Made by a program: the position numbers and the translations under genes. A stretch of 64,000 nt of DNA from Callorhinus ursinus (Eukaryota > Chordata > Mammalia > Carnivora > Otariidae), in assembly GCF_003265705.1 (NCBI RefSeq), contig NW_020312817.1:31211820-31275819 (forward strand), read 5' to 3'. The notes below the pieces were generated by a model. That model worked only from the letters and a program-made list of their open reading frames with translations, did not search any database and was not told where the DNA came from. Below, piece by piece: positions 1 to 9,420 of this stretch (its first letter is position 1; each line of letters begins with the position of its first letter).

Positions 1-44
1 TATTATGAGCAACTCTATGCCAGCAAATTAGATAACCTGGAAAA

Positions 45-680
45 ATGGGTGCATTCCTAGAGATGTATCAACTACCAAAATTGAACCAGGAAGAAATAGA
101 AAACCTGAACAGACCTATAACCACTGAGGAAATTGAAGCAGTCATCAAAAATCTCCCAATAAACAAGAGCCCAGGGCCAGATGGCTTCCCAGGGGAATTC
201 TATCACACACTTAAAGAAGAATTAATACCTATTCTCCTGAAACTGTTCCAAAAAATAGAAATGGAAGGAAAACTTCCAAACTCATTTTATGAGGCCACCA
301 TTACCTTGATCCCAAAACCAGACAAAGACCCCATCAAAAAGGAGAATTACAGACCAATATCCTTGATGAACATGGATGCAAAAATTCTCACCAAAATACT
401 AGCCAACAGGATCCAACAGTACATTAAAAGGATTATTCACCATGACCAAGTGGGATTTATCCCTGGGCTGCAAGTTTGGTTCAACAACCGCAAATCAATC
501 AACATGATACAATACATTAACAAAAGAAAGAACAAGAATCATATGATCCTCTCAATAGATGCAGAAAAAGCATTTGACAAAATACAGCATCCTTTCTTGA
601 TCAAAACTCTTCAGAGTATAGGGCTAGAGGGTACATACCTCAATATCATAAAAGCCATCTATGAAAAACCTACAGCTGAG
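45..680 (+). pseudogene. L1 ORF2 fragment: reverse transcriptase, N-terminal part
   Basis: The frame starting at 45 encodes the front half of an L1-type reverse transcriptase. Recognisable blocks include the [15 protein letters not shown] segment, the LIPKPDKDP...NYRPISL block and the [15 protein letters not shown] segment, which carries the first catalytic aspartate (RT motif A). The ATG at 45 is not a real start; it is simply the first Met in an ORF that enters from outside the window. Homology in this frame ends at about 677-680, where a short block normally found before the AFPLRSGT motif is missing and the reading frame changes. The remaining codons of the open frame, to 842, are out-of-frame noise. 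Confidence 0.93.
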
Positions 681-1002
681 AGCTTTTCCCCTAAGGTCAG
701 GAACGTGGCAGGGATGTCCACTATCACCACTGCTATTCAACATAGTATTAGAAGTCCTAGCCACAGCAATCAGACAACAAAAAGAAATCAAAGGCATCCA
801 AATCGGCAAAGAGGAAGTCAAACTCTCACTCTTTGCAGATGATATGATACTCTATGTGGAAAACCCAAAAGACTCCACCCCAAAACTGCTAGAACTCATA
901 CAGGAATTCAGCAAAGTAGCAGGATATAAAATCAATGCACAGAAATCAGTGGCATTCCTATACACCAACAACAAGACAGAAGAGAGACAAATCAAGGAGT
1001 AG
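661..1002 (+). pseudogene. L1 ORF2 fragment: reverse transcriptase catalytic core (FADD)
   Basis: After the frameshift near 677 the reverse transcriptase continues in another frame. The [11 protein letters not shown] block is present with Trp in place of the usual Arg just before it. It is followed by the catalytic FADD box at 832-843 (two aspartates of RT motif C) and the KINAQKS region. An in-frame TAG at 1000-1002 ends the ORF, although homology continues directly beyond it ([17 protein letters not shown]). The catalytic residues are intact, but the frameshift and stop make the copy non-functional. Confidence 0.93.
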
Positions 1003-1962
1003 ATCCCATTTACAATTGCACCCAAAACCATAAGATACCTAGGAATAAATTTAACCAAAGAGGCAAAGGATCTGTACTCAGAAAACTATAAAATACTCAT
1101 GAAAGAAATTGAAGAAGACACAAAGAAATGGAAAAACGTTCCATGCTCATGGATTGGGAGAACCAACATTGTGAAGATGTCAGTGCTGCCTAGAGCAATC
1201 TACACATTCAATGCAATCCCCATCAAAATACCATCCACCTTTTTCAAAGAAATGGAACAAATAATCCTAAAATTTGTATGGTACCAAAAGAGACCCCGAA
1301 TAGCCAGAGGAATATTGAAAAAGAAAAGCAAAGCTGGCAGCATCACAATTCCAGACTTTCAGCTCTATTACAAAGCTGTCATCATCAAGACAGTATGGTA
1401 CTGGCACAAAAACAGACACATGGATCAATGGAACAGAATAGAGAGCCCAGAAATGGACCCTCAACTCTATGGTCAACTCATCTTTGACGAAGCAGGAAAG
1501 AATGTCCAATGGAAAAAAGACAGTCTCTTCAACAAATGGTGTTGGGAAAATTGGACAGCCACATGCAGAAGAATGAAACTGGGCCATTTCCTTACACCAC
1601 ACACAAAAATAGACTCCAAATGGTTGAAAGACCTAAACATGAGACAGGAGTCCATCAAAATCCTAAAGGAGAACACAGGTAGCAATCTCTTCGACCTCAG
1701 CCGCAGCAACTTCTTCCTAGAAACATCGCCAAAGGCAAGGGAAGCCAGGGCAAAAATGAACTATTGGGATTTCATCAAGATAAAAAGCTTTTGCACAGCA
1801 AAAGAAACAGTCCACAAAACCAAAAGACAACCAACAGAATGGGAAAAGATATTTGCAAATGACATATCAGATAAAGGGCTAGTATCCAAAATCTATAAAG
1901 AACTTATCAAACTCAACACCCAAAGAACAAATAATCCAATCAATAATGGGCAGAAGACATGA
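1003..1962 (+). pseudogene. L1 ORF2 fragment: thumb and linker region
   Basis: This continues the same frame after the TAG at 1000-1002. It reads through the [14 protein letters not shown] block, the [19 protein letters not shown] block and the [16 protein letters not shown] block, all typical of the L1 ORF2 region C-terminal to the polymerase. The open frame then ends at 1962. Comparison with the expected reading shows one base missing at about 1945 (AATAATGG where AAGAAATGG is expected), which shifts the true frame to the one opening at 1959. Confidence 0.92.
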
Positions 1963-2552
1963 ACAGACATTTTTCCAAAGAAGACATCCAAATGGCCAAC
2001 AGACACATGAAAAAGTGCTCAACATCTCTCGGCATCAGGGAAATACAAATCAAAACCTCAATGAGATACCACCTCACACCAGTCAGAATGGCTAAAATTA
2101 ACAAGTCAGGAAACGACAGATGTTGGCAGGGATGTGGAGAAAGGGGAACCCTCCTACACTGTTGGTGGGAATGCAAGCTGGTGCAACCACTCTGGAAAAC
2201 AGTATGGAGGTTCCTCAAACAGTTGAAAATAGAGCTACCATACGATCCAGCAATTGCACTACTGGGTATTTACCACAAAGATACAAATGTAGGGATCCGA
2301 AGGGGTATGTGTACCCCAATGTTTATAGCAGCAATGTCCACAATAGCCAAACTGTGGAAAGAGCCAAGATGTCCGTCGACAGATGAATGGATAAAGAAGA
2401 AGTGGTATATATACACAATGGAATATTATGCAGCCATCAAAAGGAATGAGATCTTGGCATTTGCAACAATGTGGATGGAACTGGAGGGTGTTATGCTGAG
2501 TGAAATAAGTCAATCAGAGAAAGACATGTATCATATGACCTCACTGATATGA
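1959..2552 (+). pseudogene. L1 ORF2 fragment: C-terminal cysteine-rich domain
   Basis: This is the last 197 codons of ORF2 in the frame restored after the single-base loss. It starts at [20 protein letters not shown] and contains the cysteine-rich segment with four Cys (CWQGC...HCWWEC, 2121-2174) characteristic of L1 ORF2 C-termini. The conserved [14 protein letters not shown] block follows, and the ORF ends at a TGA after the MTSLI motif at 2552. The whole C-terminus is present and of normal length. The Met at 1959 is internal, not an initiator. Confidence 0.93.
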
Positions 2553-3013
2553 GGAATTCTTAATCTCAGGAAACAAACTGAGGGTTGCTGGAGTGGTGGG
2601 GGGTGGGAGGGATGGGCTGGCTGGGTGATAGGCATTGGGGAGGGTATGTGCTATGGTGAGCGCTGTGAATTGTGCAAGACTGTTGAATCACAGATCTGTA
2701 CCTCGGAAACAAATAATGCAACATATGCTAAGAAAAAAGAGAAAGAAGAAGATAGCAGGAGGGGAAGAATGAAGGGGAGTAAGTCAGAAGGGGAGACGAA
2801 CCATGAGAGACGATGGACTCTGAAAAACAAACTGAGGGTTCTAGAGGGGAGGGGGGTGGGGGATGAGTTAGCCTGGTGATGGGTATTAAAGAGGGCACAT
2901 TCTGCGTGGCGCACTGGGTTTTATGCACAAACAATGAATCATGGAACACTACATCAAAAACTAATGATGTAATGTATGGTGATTAACATAACAATAAAAA
3001 ATTGAAAAAAATA
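2553..3013 (+). repeat. L1 3' UTR with an internally duplicated module and A-rich tail
   Basis: This G-rich non-coding sequence follows the ORF2 stop. A 16-nt anchor (AAACAAACTGAGGGTT) occurs at 2571-2586 and again at 2825-2840, 254 bases apart. Both copies are followed by a G-run block, a CTGG(G)TGATRGGTATT-like block and a related downstream stretch, so the 3' UTR looks like two diverged copies of one module. The element ends in AACAATAAAAAATTG followed by an A-rich tail. Two purine-rich stretches (around 2733-2800 and 2845-2865) separate the modules. Confidence 0.85.
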
Positions 3014-3851
3014 AAGAACCTGTTTCATCTGGTGCTGTTTCAGGAGATACTTTGCCCCTCTTGCTTCTTCCATCATCATGAATGACTTTCCCTGAACACT
3101 CACTGGCCTCACAGTTGAAGTGTCCCCAGGCTGGCCTTTGGGTTGTAGTATAGGCACTGTTAACTGGACGTGAGCTTTCACAAGATGGTGGCTTATTTTA
3201 TATCAATTTCTAAACTTGGAAGCCACCTGTTCAGGAATCTCCTATTCCAGAGTCGTCTTATTCCACTGGGAGACCCTCCTCAGGCATGGGCCCAATTCTT
3301 TCATTTTCTACTTCGATCCCTATTCCTGGACTGTTTTTAGTAAAAAGCCTTCCAGGATGCAGTGTATTCTTTTGTTTGCCCAGGATCTTCTTCCTCCCGA
3401 GTATTTTCCCTCTCCTGAAAAACAAATCTATTTGGGCCCTCCTCTTCCATGAAGCCATCCAGGTCTTTCCCTCCCCAGAACTCAAAGGTCTTTTTTCCCG
3501 ATGATCTTTTGGCAATGAATCACACACGTCTCATGACTTATTCCAGTAATTGTTTTATGGCAAGCATAATATCCACTTTACCTATTCAGCCTCCCTAATT
3601 TTGATGTATGGCAGGCATCTCGGTCTGCACAAGGAGACTCTGGAATATGAACTGTATTTGGCAAAGTGGCTTTGATTTGGGCAGATGTTTTTATGTATCT
3701 ATCACCAGTGTTGATCTGCTTTCCATGAAGGAAATTTGGCTGACCTTCAAAGTATAAAGATTATTGACCTTCCTTGGAAGCCAGTGGAAGTGAATTCACT
3801 ATAGAATTTTTTTTTAAGTACAAATGGAGGACAATTAAATGCAGTATATTA
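3014..3851. other. Unassigned non-coding DNA between L1 and Tigger-like element
   Basis: No gene, repeat family or clear regulatory structure is recognised. Short overlapping ORFs at 3216-3527 on both strands share no recognisable domain. This is likely ordinary DNA downstream of CDC42EP3. Confidence 0.5.
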
Positions 3852-4257
3852 CAGTTTCCCCCCTTATCCACAGGGGATATGTTTCAAGACCCCCAGAGGA
3901 TGCCTAAAACCACAGACAGTACCAAACCCTAGGTATACTATGTCTTCCTATACATCCATAAAGTTTAGTGTCTAAATTAAGCACAGTAAGATTACCAATA
4001 ATAAAATAGAACAATTATAACAATATACTATAATAAATTTATGTGAATGTGATCTCTCTCAAAATATCTTATTGTACTGTAGTCACCCTTCTTGTGATGT
4101 TTGATGATAAAATGCCTACAGAATGAGATGACATCAGGTGAGTAGGCATCGTGACATAGTGTTGGGCTACTGTTGGCCTTCTGGTGATTGGTCAGGAGGA
4201 TCATCTGCTTCCAGGCCGGATGGCATGGGTAACTGAAACCACAGGTAACGGGTACTG
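3852..4257 (+). mobile_element. Tigger-like (Tc1/mariner-pogo type) non-autonomous DNA transposon, copy 1
   Basis: This 406-bp element begins CAGTTTCCCCCCTTATCC and ends GGGTACTG, flanked on both sides by the TA dinucleotide expected of Tc1/mariner-type insertion (3850-3851 and 4258-4259). The interior matches the mammalian family containing GGGGATATGTTTCAAGACCCCC, AATAAAATAGAACAATTATA and CTCTCTCAAAATATCTTATTG. A second copy in the same orientation lies at 42371-42803 and aligns along its whole length. It has no coding capacity. The exact subfamily name is not certain. Confidence 0.85.
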
Positions 4258-6685
4258 TAGTGACACAGACTTCCCTGTGTTATACATCTCTTCATAGAAT
4301 AAGCGTGGTTCCCTTTCTTCCACATGACTTTCTCTGCAGCATTTTACCACCGAATGATGACTCCCTTACAACTCAAGAAATGTTTAGGCCTACTTCTTAA
4401 TAATCACTTGCTGTAAGAATAAGGAGAATTCAACATTCTCAGATGAAAGACCAGCTGGATGAAATCATGTGCCATCTATCCCAACCAAGCATGCAACTCT
4501 CCAGGTATCATCAGATGAAACAAACATGTCAATCAAGCAACGAACCAGGGAGATCATCTTCTTCTTTGGAAAATAATTGTATTGCTTAGCAACACATAAG
4601 TTAATGCGTGAATATCGTTTTGGGTATTGTGACATTTTCAAGCCCCATACAGCCAAATAAACCAGAAGGCTACCATCTGAGTCAATGCTAGCTTATCATT
4701 TAACATCTGCAAACTTCTATTGCTGGATCTGGCCGGAAAGTGTGGGTGGAGACACAGGGAGGCAGCCAATAACCTAATTATGTATGTGGCTTATTGACTT
4801 GTCAAAAGAAGAAAAGTAAGTCAATCATTCGTATTAGTTTGGTAGACTAATTCTAAAGTCTGAGGACTTCTATTAGGACTTCTATTGCTAAATTAGGGAC
4901 TAGATTGGCAATGGTTTCCAAAGGAAAAACCCTTATTGGAGAGAAACCATCGTGCCGACTTGTTTTATTTTTTGTATGTTTCACAGTAAAATGGTTTATA
5001 TTAGGAGGCGCAAAGCCATCACAATGTAGGCTTTTGTCTGTGTAAAAACATTTATCAAGTTAATGGATTCATGACTTCCTCCATTCCATGACTTCAAGTG
5101 TTTTGTGCAGAGACTTGAAAAACTGTAACTTTGAATAACAGAAATTAGACCATGATTCTGGAGACCTGGGTTTCTGTTCAACCGATTTAGTCTTCCATAT
5201 TTGTTGACAGTGACCTGAACCACTGAAATGTGCTAAGTAATGACTTTCTATTTGTGAAGAGCTAAGTACCCTGATGTTCTTTTTTTAAGCAAATAAGCCG
5301 AGACAGAAATAATATATGGTGTCCTCTGTTAGGTCTCAACGCCCAGGGAAAAGATCACCTCCAAGAACCTTGCCTACAACACAAAAGAGTCTCTACTTAA
5401 CACAAATCGCATGGTCTCTTTTCTGGTTGTTGGGTCACAAGTGGCTGAGCATTTTGAGTTTGCAAATGAAGTGCATCTTGATAAATTAGGTTAAAAGTGG
5501 GAGAATGTTCACAGACTGGGAACATCAATTCAGCTCTCAGCAGGTGCAAGTTGAAAGTGCCTTTTTGCAGAAAGCCCCCACCAGCTCTGCACCTGCTCCT
5601 TGGAGAAGGAACCAGGTATTAGAAGGGCTGCCACGGGAGAAATGACTTCGCAAAATCACAAGCAGGATGTGGCTCTGTTTCCCCTCTAAGAGGGGCATGT
5701 TTGTGCCCTCTCAATTATACCTACCTAACCTAATGGGAGGCTCTATGTGAGAGTGCCCAAAGTGTGATTGTTAAATACCCGCAAGGATGCATTATTACTT
5801 AGATTCTATCAAATAAACCCAAGCAGAGGAAATGTGCAAACATTACTGTTTCAGCTAATAGTTTAACCTTTTCCTTGAGGCCATGCTGAAGATGAAGAGT
5901 AAAATGAGAATAAATGTGACCACTAACGTAGATGGGGAGTGTTGAATGGGTCCGGTTGACAGAGAAAGAACACTAGAAAATCATGGGCTAGAAATGCAGC
6001 TGGGAAGTTAAGAAGGCCAGTACTCGGTGCTCTAGGGAAACCGGGTTCCTCTTCTACTTGGTGAGTTGTCTTGTGTCCCTCCCCCCACATCCCCCCCAAC
6101 CAGGTGGGACAATCACTGACGTACTTGGGAAGAGGAAGTCATTTCAGGGATACAGTTCTAGGAGAAATGAAAGTTATTATGTGCAAGTGTTTGACTTTGA
6201 AGGGGGGAAGGGTGGTTGACAGGACAGGAACTGCTGTGTACATTTCCTCTTCCTGTTTCCTTAACTGATGTCCTCAGGCATCTCTCTGTGGCAGCGGTGG
6301 GCGGCGGGGGTGGGTATTTTCTACTGCCTTCTTTTTAGCCTCCTTCATCTGGTTTATATGGCACCTGTAGCCAGGAAACATCTGTCTAACAGGGACGGGA
6401 TTGGGGTTACAAGAGTTTGCTACAGAGTGTATTAGAGTGAGGTTCTTCACAGAAATGAGTTTTGAGAGGCTGGCATCAGTGTTGACTTAAAAATTCTGAT
6501 CTCACACGTTCATTTTTCCTAACACTGAAGGGTCCTGTTTCTGGAATCTCAAACCTTTGGACAAAACTCAAAATTGCAGAGTGGATGGAAATCACCTCTT
6601 ATTTTAAAGGCTCACATACACTTTAGAGAAGCAATTTTTCTAGCCCTGAACTTAAGGAAAATATTATTATTCTCTTACACTTTTG
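4258..6685. other. Downstream flank, possibly including distal CDC42EP3 3' UTR
   Basis: No coding sequence is supported. A minus-strand AATAAA at 4969-4964 is followed on the minus strand by T-rich and G/T-rich sequence, so an extended 3' UTR reaching about 4.94 kb is possible. Short ORFs at 4465-4656, 4996-5223 and 6071-6268 show no domain. No interspersed repeat is confidently recognised here. Confidence 0.4.
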
Positions 6686-7727
6686 TTTATTACTATAAAC
6701 AAGCAACTTCATTTTAACATTTACTCTTTATTGTGTCGCATGAAGTACCTATGTAATGCAAGTTATGTACTGTACTAAAATACCTATATTTCCAAATAAC
6801 ATTATATGGTGTAGCCCACAGTCTCTGCAGAAGCATCATGAGTAACCTGTGCCCTTATATTTAACAATCCATTGTTGGGTGCTCTGAAAAGTATGCTAAC
6901 AGATGAAGAAAAAGAAATAAAGCTAAGTATGAATACACTTTTCCAAACATATACATACGCAGCTTACAATGGAACCCCAATGGAGACAAGTCAAATGACA
7001 ACATTTGATGTAGTATCTATAAAATGTAGACTCTGCAATAAAAAGCCAAAGGCACATAAAAATATATTTTAACTTTAAAAATAACTTAGTTACAGTAATA
7101 CTTTGCTTGTGTCTTACCAACATGTAGCTGACGGTCAAAATTGCGCGATATAGATATAATATATAGGGATATATAAGAGCTATGAGAAAATCCCCCAAAC
7201 CCATAGAGTTGTTCAAATGTGAGAACAGAGAACAGTTTTAACACTGAAGAATTTGCTATGATGAGCCCAAATAACGTAATATAGAAAAGAGTCTAGAAAA
7301 AAAGGCTTAGGTGTTAAATAAATTTTGACTTCTTGCTCAGAAAATGCTGGAGTATTGTCAAGTTCTTTAACGTGACTTGAGCAGCCCTTCGTAGCTAGTG
7401 CCAATCCTGGCCGAGCCAGAGTTCTTACGTTTCTGGAAATAAAAAATGTGAGCTGAACATCAGCAATACCCGCCGAAAATGGGTTCTGAATGACTCACTT
7501 CCTTTCTGCCAGGACGTTTTTTGTTTTTGTTTTTGTTTTTTGCCTTTCTGTTTTTGCAAACAGGGCATAATAGGTACAAAAAATATTTCGTAGGAACATT
7601 ATCTTAGAAAACCCATCACACAAACTGCACACATAGCCAGTGAAGCTCTTCTCTTCGACTGTGGTTTAGTTTAGTTTTTATTTTTTGATACCTTCTCCCC
7701 CCAAAGGCCAAGAGTCGGCGGTGTCCG
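6686..7727 (-). other. CDC42EP3: CDC42EP3 3' UTR (proximal part)
   Basis: This is the sequence immediately after the CDC42EP3 stop codon (minus TAA at 7730-7728). Canonical AATAAA hexamers on the minus strand lie at 7682-7677 (very close to the stop), 6732-6727 and 6691-6686. The last two form a pair followed by modestly G/T-rich sequence, giving a plausible 3' UTR of about 1 kb. An AU-rich element core of two overlapping AUUUA pentamers lies at 7323-7315, a type associated with rapid mRNA turnover. Which poly(A) site is used cannot be decided from sequence alone. Confidence 0.55.
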
Positions 7728-8492
7728 TTACTTATTTTTATCCATGACATTCAGCACCTCATCCAAAAAGGAGGGCCCCAAATCGAGCTGTAGGGAGAGG
7801 AGGGAACCTGTGAGGTCAGAGAGGGACTCCTCCGACTTTGTCTTCTCCTTGACAAGCTGGCATGGGGCGGGATGGTCAAACATGTCCTCAGCCGGCCAGT
7901 CGGGGTACTGTTCGGAGAGGCTGGAGGAGTGGCTGTCCCTGCCCTGGCTGGACTGCGACGCGGAGCCGCTGGAGCCCCACGAGACGTCTCCCTGGTGGCC
8001 CGTCCCGTTCCCCAGCAGACTGCTCTTCTCCGGGGCCTTTTCCTCCACGACCGGCTCACAGCTAAGCCGGGGCAGCTTGGCCGGCCCAAAGGACTCCTGT
8101 TTGGAATGAAACGTCACCGGCGACAGCAAGGGCAACATGAGCGCCTGCGACCCTCCGATGGTCGGGAGGGAGATGGCGTTTTTGAGCACGGGGGAGGGCG
8201 TGTCCGTGAACACGGAGTCGGAGGTACTGTTGGCCCGCAGGAACTCGCTGTGCCCCGGGAACGGGCCCAGGCGCGCTCTCTCCTGGTTTCCTGGGAGCAG
8301 CTCGTAGTTCCCTTGCAAGAACGAGATGTCGCCGAAGACGTCATGCTGGCCTTCTTTGCCGATGTGAATGGTGTGGCGGAAGTCTCCGAGGGGAGGGCTA
8401 ATCATATCGGGGGACAAAATGTCCCTCAGTTTAAATTTCTTGCCTTTCTTGTTATTGGCAGCTTTTAGGTAAATCGGGGTCTTGGCTGGCAT
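7728..8492 (-). CDS. CDC42EP3: Cdc42 effector protein 3 (BORG2), complete single-exon CDS
   Basis: This complete 254-residue protein matches mammalian CDC42EP3 from end to end as I know the family (same length, same termini [10 protein letters not shown] and LNVMDKNK). It is a cytoplasmic adaptor that binds GTP-loaded Cdc42 (and TC10) through a CRIB motif and reorganises actin and septin filaments. The CRIB motif is at residues 31-45 ([15 protein letters not shown]) with the conserved Ile-Ser-x-Pro and His-x-x-His-x-Gly pattern. A basic N-terminal patch (residues 15-22) precedes it. The BORG-specific septin-binding region is expected around residues 100-125 ([10 protein letters not shown] onward). 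A Ser-rich low-complexity stretch covers 171-193, and a conserved acidic/leucine-rich C-terminus covers 220-254. The start is chosen because an in-frame TAG lies 7 codons upstream (plus 8511-8513) and the ATG has A at -3. The frame is intact with no suspicious change. Confidence 0.98.
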   Translation of the reverse strand: MPAKTPIYLKAANNKKGKKFKLRDILSPDMISPPLGDFRHTIHIGKEGQHDVFGDISFLQGNYELLPGNQERARLGPFPGHSEFLRANSTSDSVFTDTPSPVLKNAISLPTIGGSQALMLPLLSPVTFHSKQESFGPAKLPRLSCEPVVEEKAPEKSSLLGNGTGHQGDVSWGSSGSASQSSQGRDSHSSSLSEQYPDWPAEDMFDHPAPCQLVKEKTKSEESLSDLTGSLLSLQLDLGPSFLDEVLNVMDKNK

Positions 8493-8585
8493 TTTGGAAT
8501 TGGAGAATGTCTACTTTGAGAAAGGGAAAAGGGCCACTTTCTTCGAAGGTGTTAGGTTTCCGAAAATCCTTTCTGATAGGATCTG

Positions 8586-8594
8586 TCACATCAT
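8586..8594 (-). promoter_or_regulatory. Minimal uORF ATG-ATG-TGA in CDC42EP3 5' UTR
   Basis: Two consecutive ATGs are followed at once by TGA on the minus strand, about 94 nt upstream of the main start codon and out of its frame. If transcribed, it forms a start-stop type element that could stall or divert scanning ribosomes. Its function is inferred. Confidence 0.4.
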
Positions 8595-8664
8595 TTTTTT
8601 TTTTCTCAAGTAGCTTCCAGAAGTGGCTGGGAGATGAGCCGGGGTTTAAGAGGCCTTCCTGCAG

Positions 8665-8706
8665 TTACAGCCAAGGAGGGGCGTCCTGGAGAGCCAGGGA
8701 CATCAT
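8665..8706 (-). promoter_or_regulatory. 13-codon uORF in CDC42EP3 5' UTR
   Basis: This minus-strand ORF starts with tandem ATGs just inside the predicted exon and ends at TAA (8667-8665). The second ATG has A at -3, a reasonable initiation context. It lies wholly upstream of the main CDS and could lower its translation. It is on the mRNA only if the acceptor at 8733/8734 is used. Confidence 0.4.
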
Positions 8707-9239
8707 CCAACCCCTTCCACGAAGAGGAGAAACCTGGAAAGGAAACCAGAGCAGGTTATAGTTGCTGGTCCTTCGGGGTTCACTGGGGCCTGCCTTCTTC
8801 ACAAGAGCCTGTGAAAAGCCAAGCTTGATTTTGTCTTCTCCCTCTATCAAGGAGGATAAAAATTTGAATCTTCGGATAAAAACTTTAATCTTTGGGTCTT
8901 TTACTAAGGCTCCACTAATCTTAGTCTTATTTCAGGGGGAGGAAAAAAAAAAGGAAAGAGATTGAAAAACCTCATACCTATGACATCAGCACTTTTTAAA
9001 CATGGTCATGGACACAATTTTCTGCACATGTCTAAGATTTTAGATTTTTCCTCTATCATAAGAATGGCTGTCAGCACATGACCAGAGTGATTTCAGCTCC
9101 TTAGATACAAGTGGATTTGCTTTACAATGTGTTTTCTCTTTTGTCTGGTGTTCACGCTAGCAAGACTGACAGTATTTTGTTGTTGAGTCCCGTGTCTAAA
9201 TAAAATTAATGCAATACAGTGAATAGTCTTATAAGCAAA

Positions 9240-9420
9240 GGAACTGGAAATATTTACTAAGTGACAGTGGCTATTTATGCAGCGAACTGCATTCTTACAC
9301 ATGAGAAAACAGGGATTTGGGGGTCAAAAAATTAATCACCCTTTCTCAATCACCTACAGTCAGTAAATAGAAGAGCTGCAGCTAGAATCAGGTTGTGGCA
9401 CGGAGAACTGGGCCATCAAG
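9240..9420 (-). repeat. MIR SINE, antisense
   Basis: Diverged MIR core signature in reverse orientation: ACACATGAGAAAACAGGGA, then AGTCAGTAAATAGAAGAGCTG. It is ancient, and the borders are approximate. Confidence 0.65.

Larger units (their letters stand above)
1..3013 (+). mobile_element. LINE-1 (carnivore type), 3' half, sense orientation
   Basis: This is a non-LTR retrotransposon cut by the left window edge, so its 5' UTR, ORF1 and endonuclease domain are not visible. From left to right it shows most of the ORF2 reverse transcriptase, the ORF2 C-terminal region, a G-rich 3' UTR from about 2553, and an A-rich tail with AATAAA near 2991-3013. ORF2 is broken by a deletion/frameshift near 677, an in-frame TAG at 1000-1002 and a one-base loss near 1945, so this copy cannot move by itself. 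The protein-level match to L1 ORF2 is clear throughout, which suggests a moderately young carnivore-lineage copy rather than a pan-mammalian relic. The subfamily and insertion site cannot be fixed because the 5' end is missing. Confidence 0.96.
8493..8733 (-). other. CDC42EP3: CDC42EP3 5' UTR part of the coding exon, with splice acceptor
   Basis: On the minus strand a pyrimidine tract followed by TTTCCTTTCCAG ends at 8734, a strong 3' splice site. The coding exon therefore probably begins at 8733 and carries 241 nt of 5' UTR. Within it, a 13-codon uORF (MMSLALQDAPPWL, stop ending at 8665) and a minimal ATG-ATG-TGA uORF (8594-8586) precede the main ATG. A weaker alternative acceptor lies near 8924. 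The exon boundary is inferred, not proven. Confidence 0.65.

Noticed and set aside
7751..8089. 112-codon minus-strand ORF in another frame of CDC42EP3
   Set aside because: It overlaps the true CDS in the wrong frame and has arginine/proline-rich composition typical of a shadow ORF.
7872..8468. 198-codon plus-strand ORF antisense to CDC42EP3
   Set aside because: It lies wholly inside the conserved minus-strand CDS. Its openness follows from the GC-rich codon positions of CDC42EP3, and it has no recognised domain.
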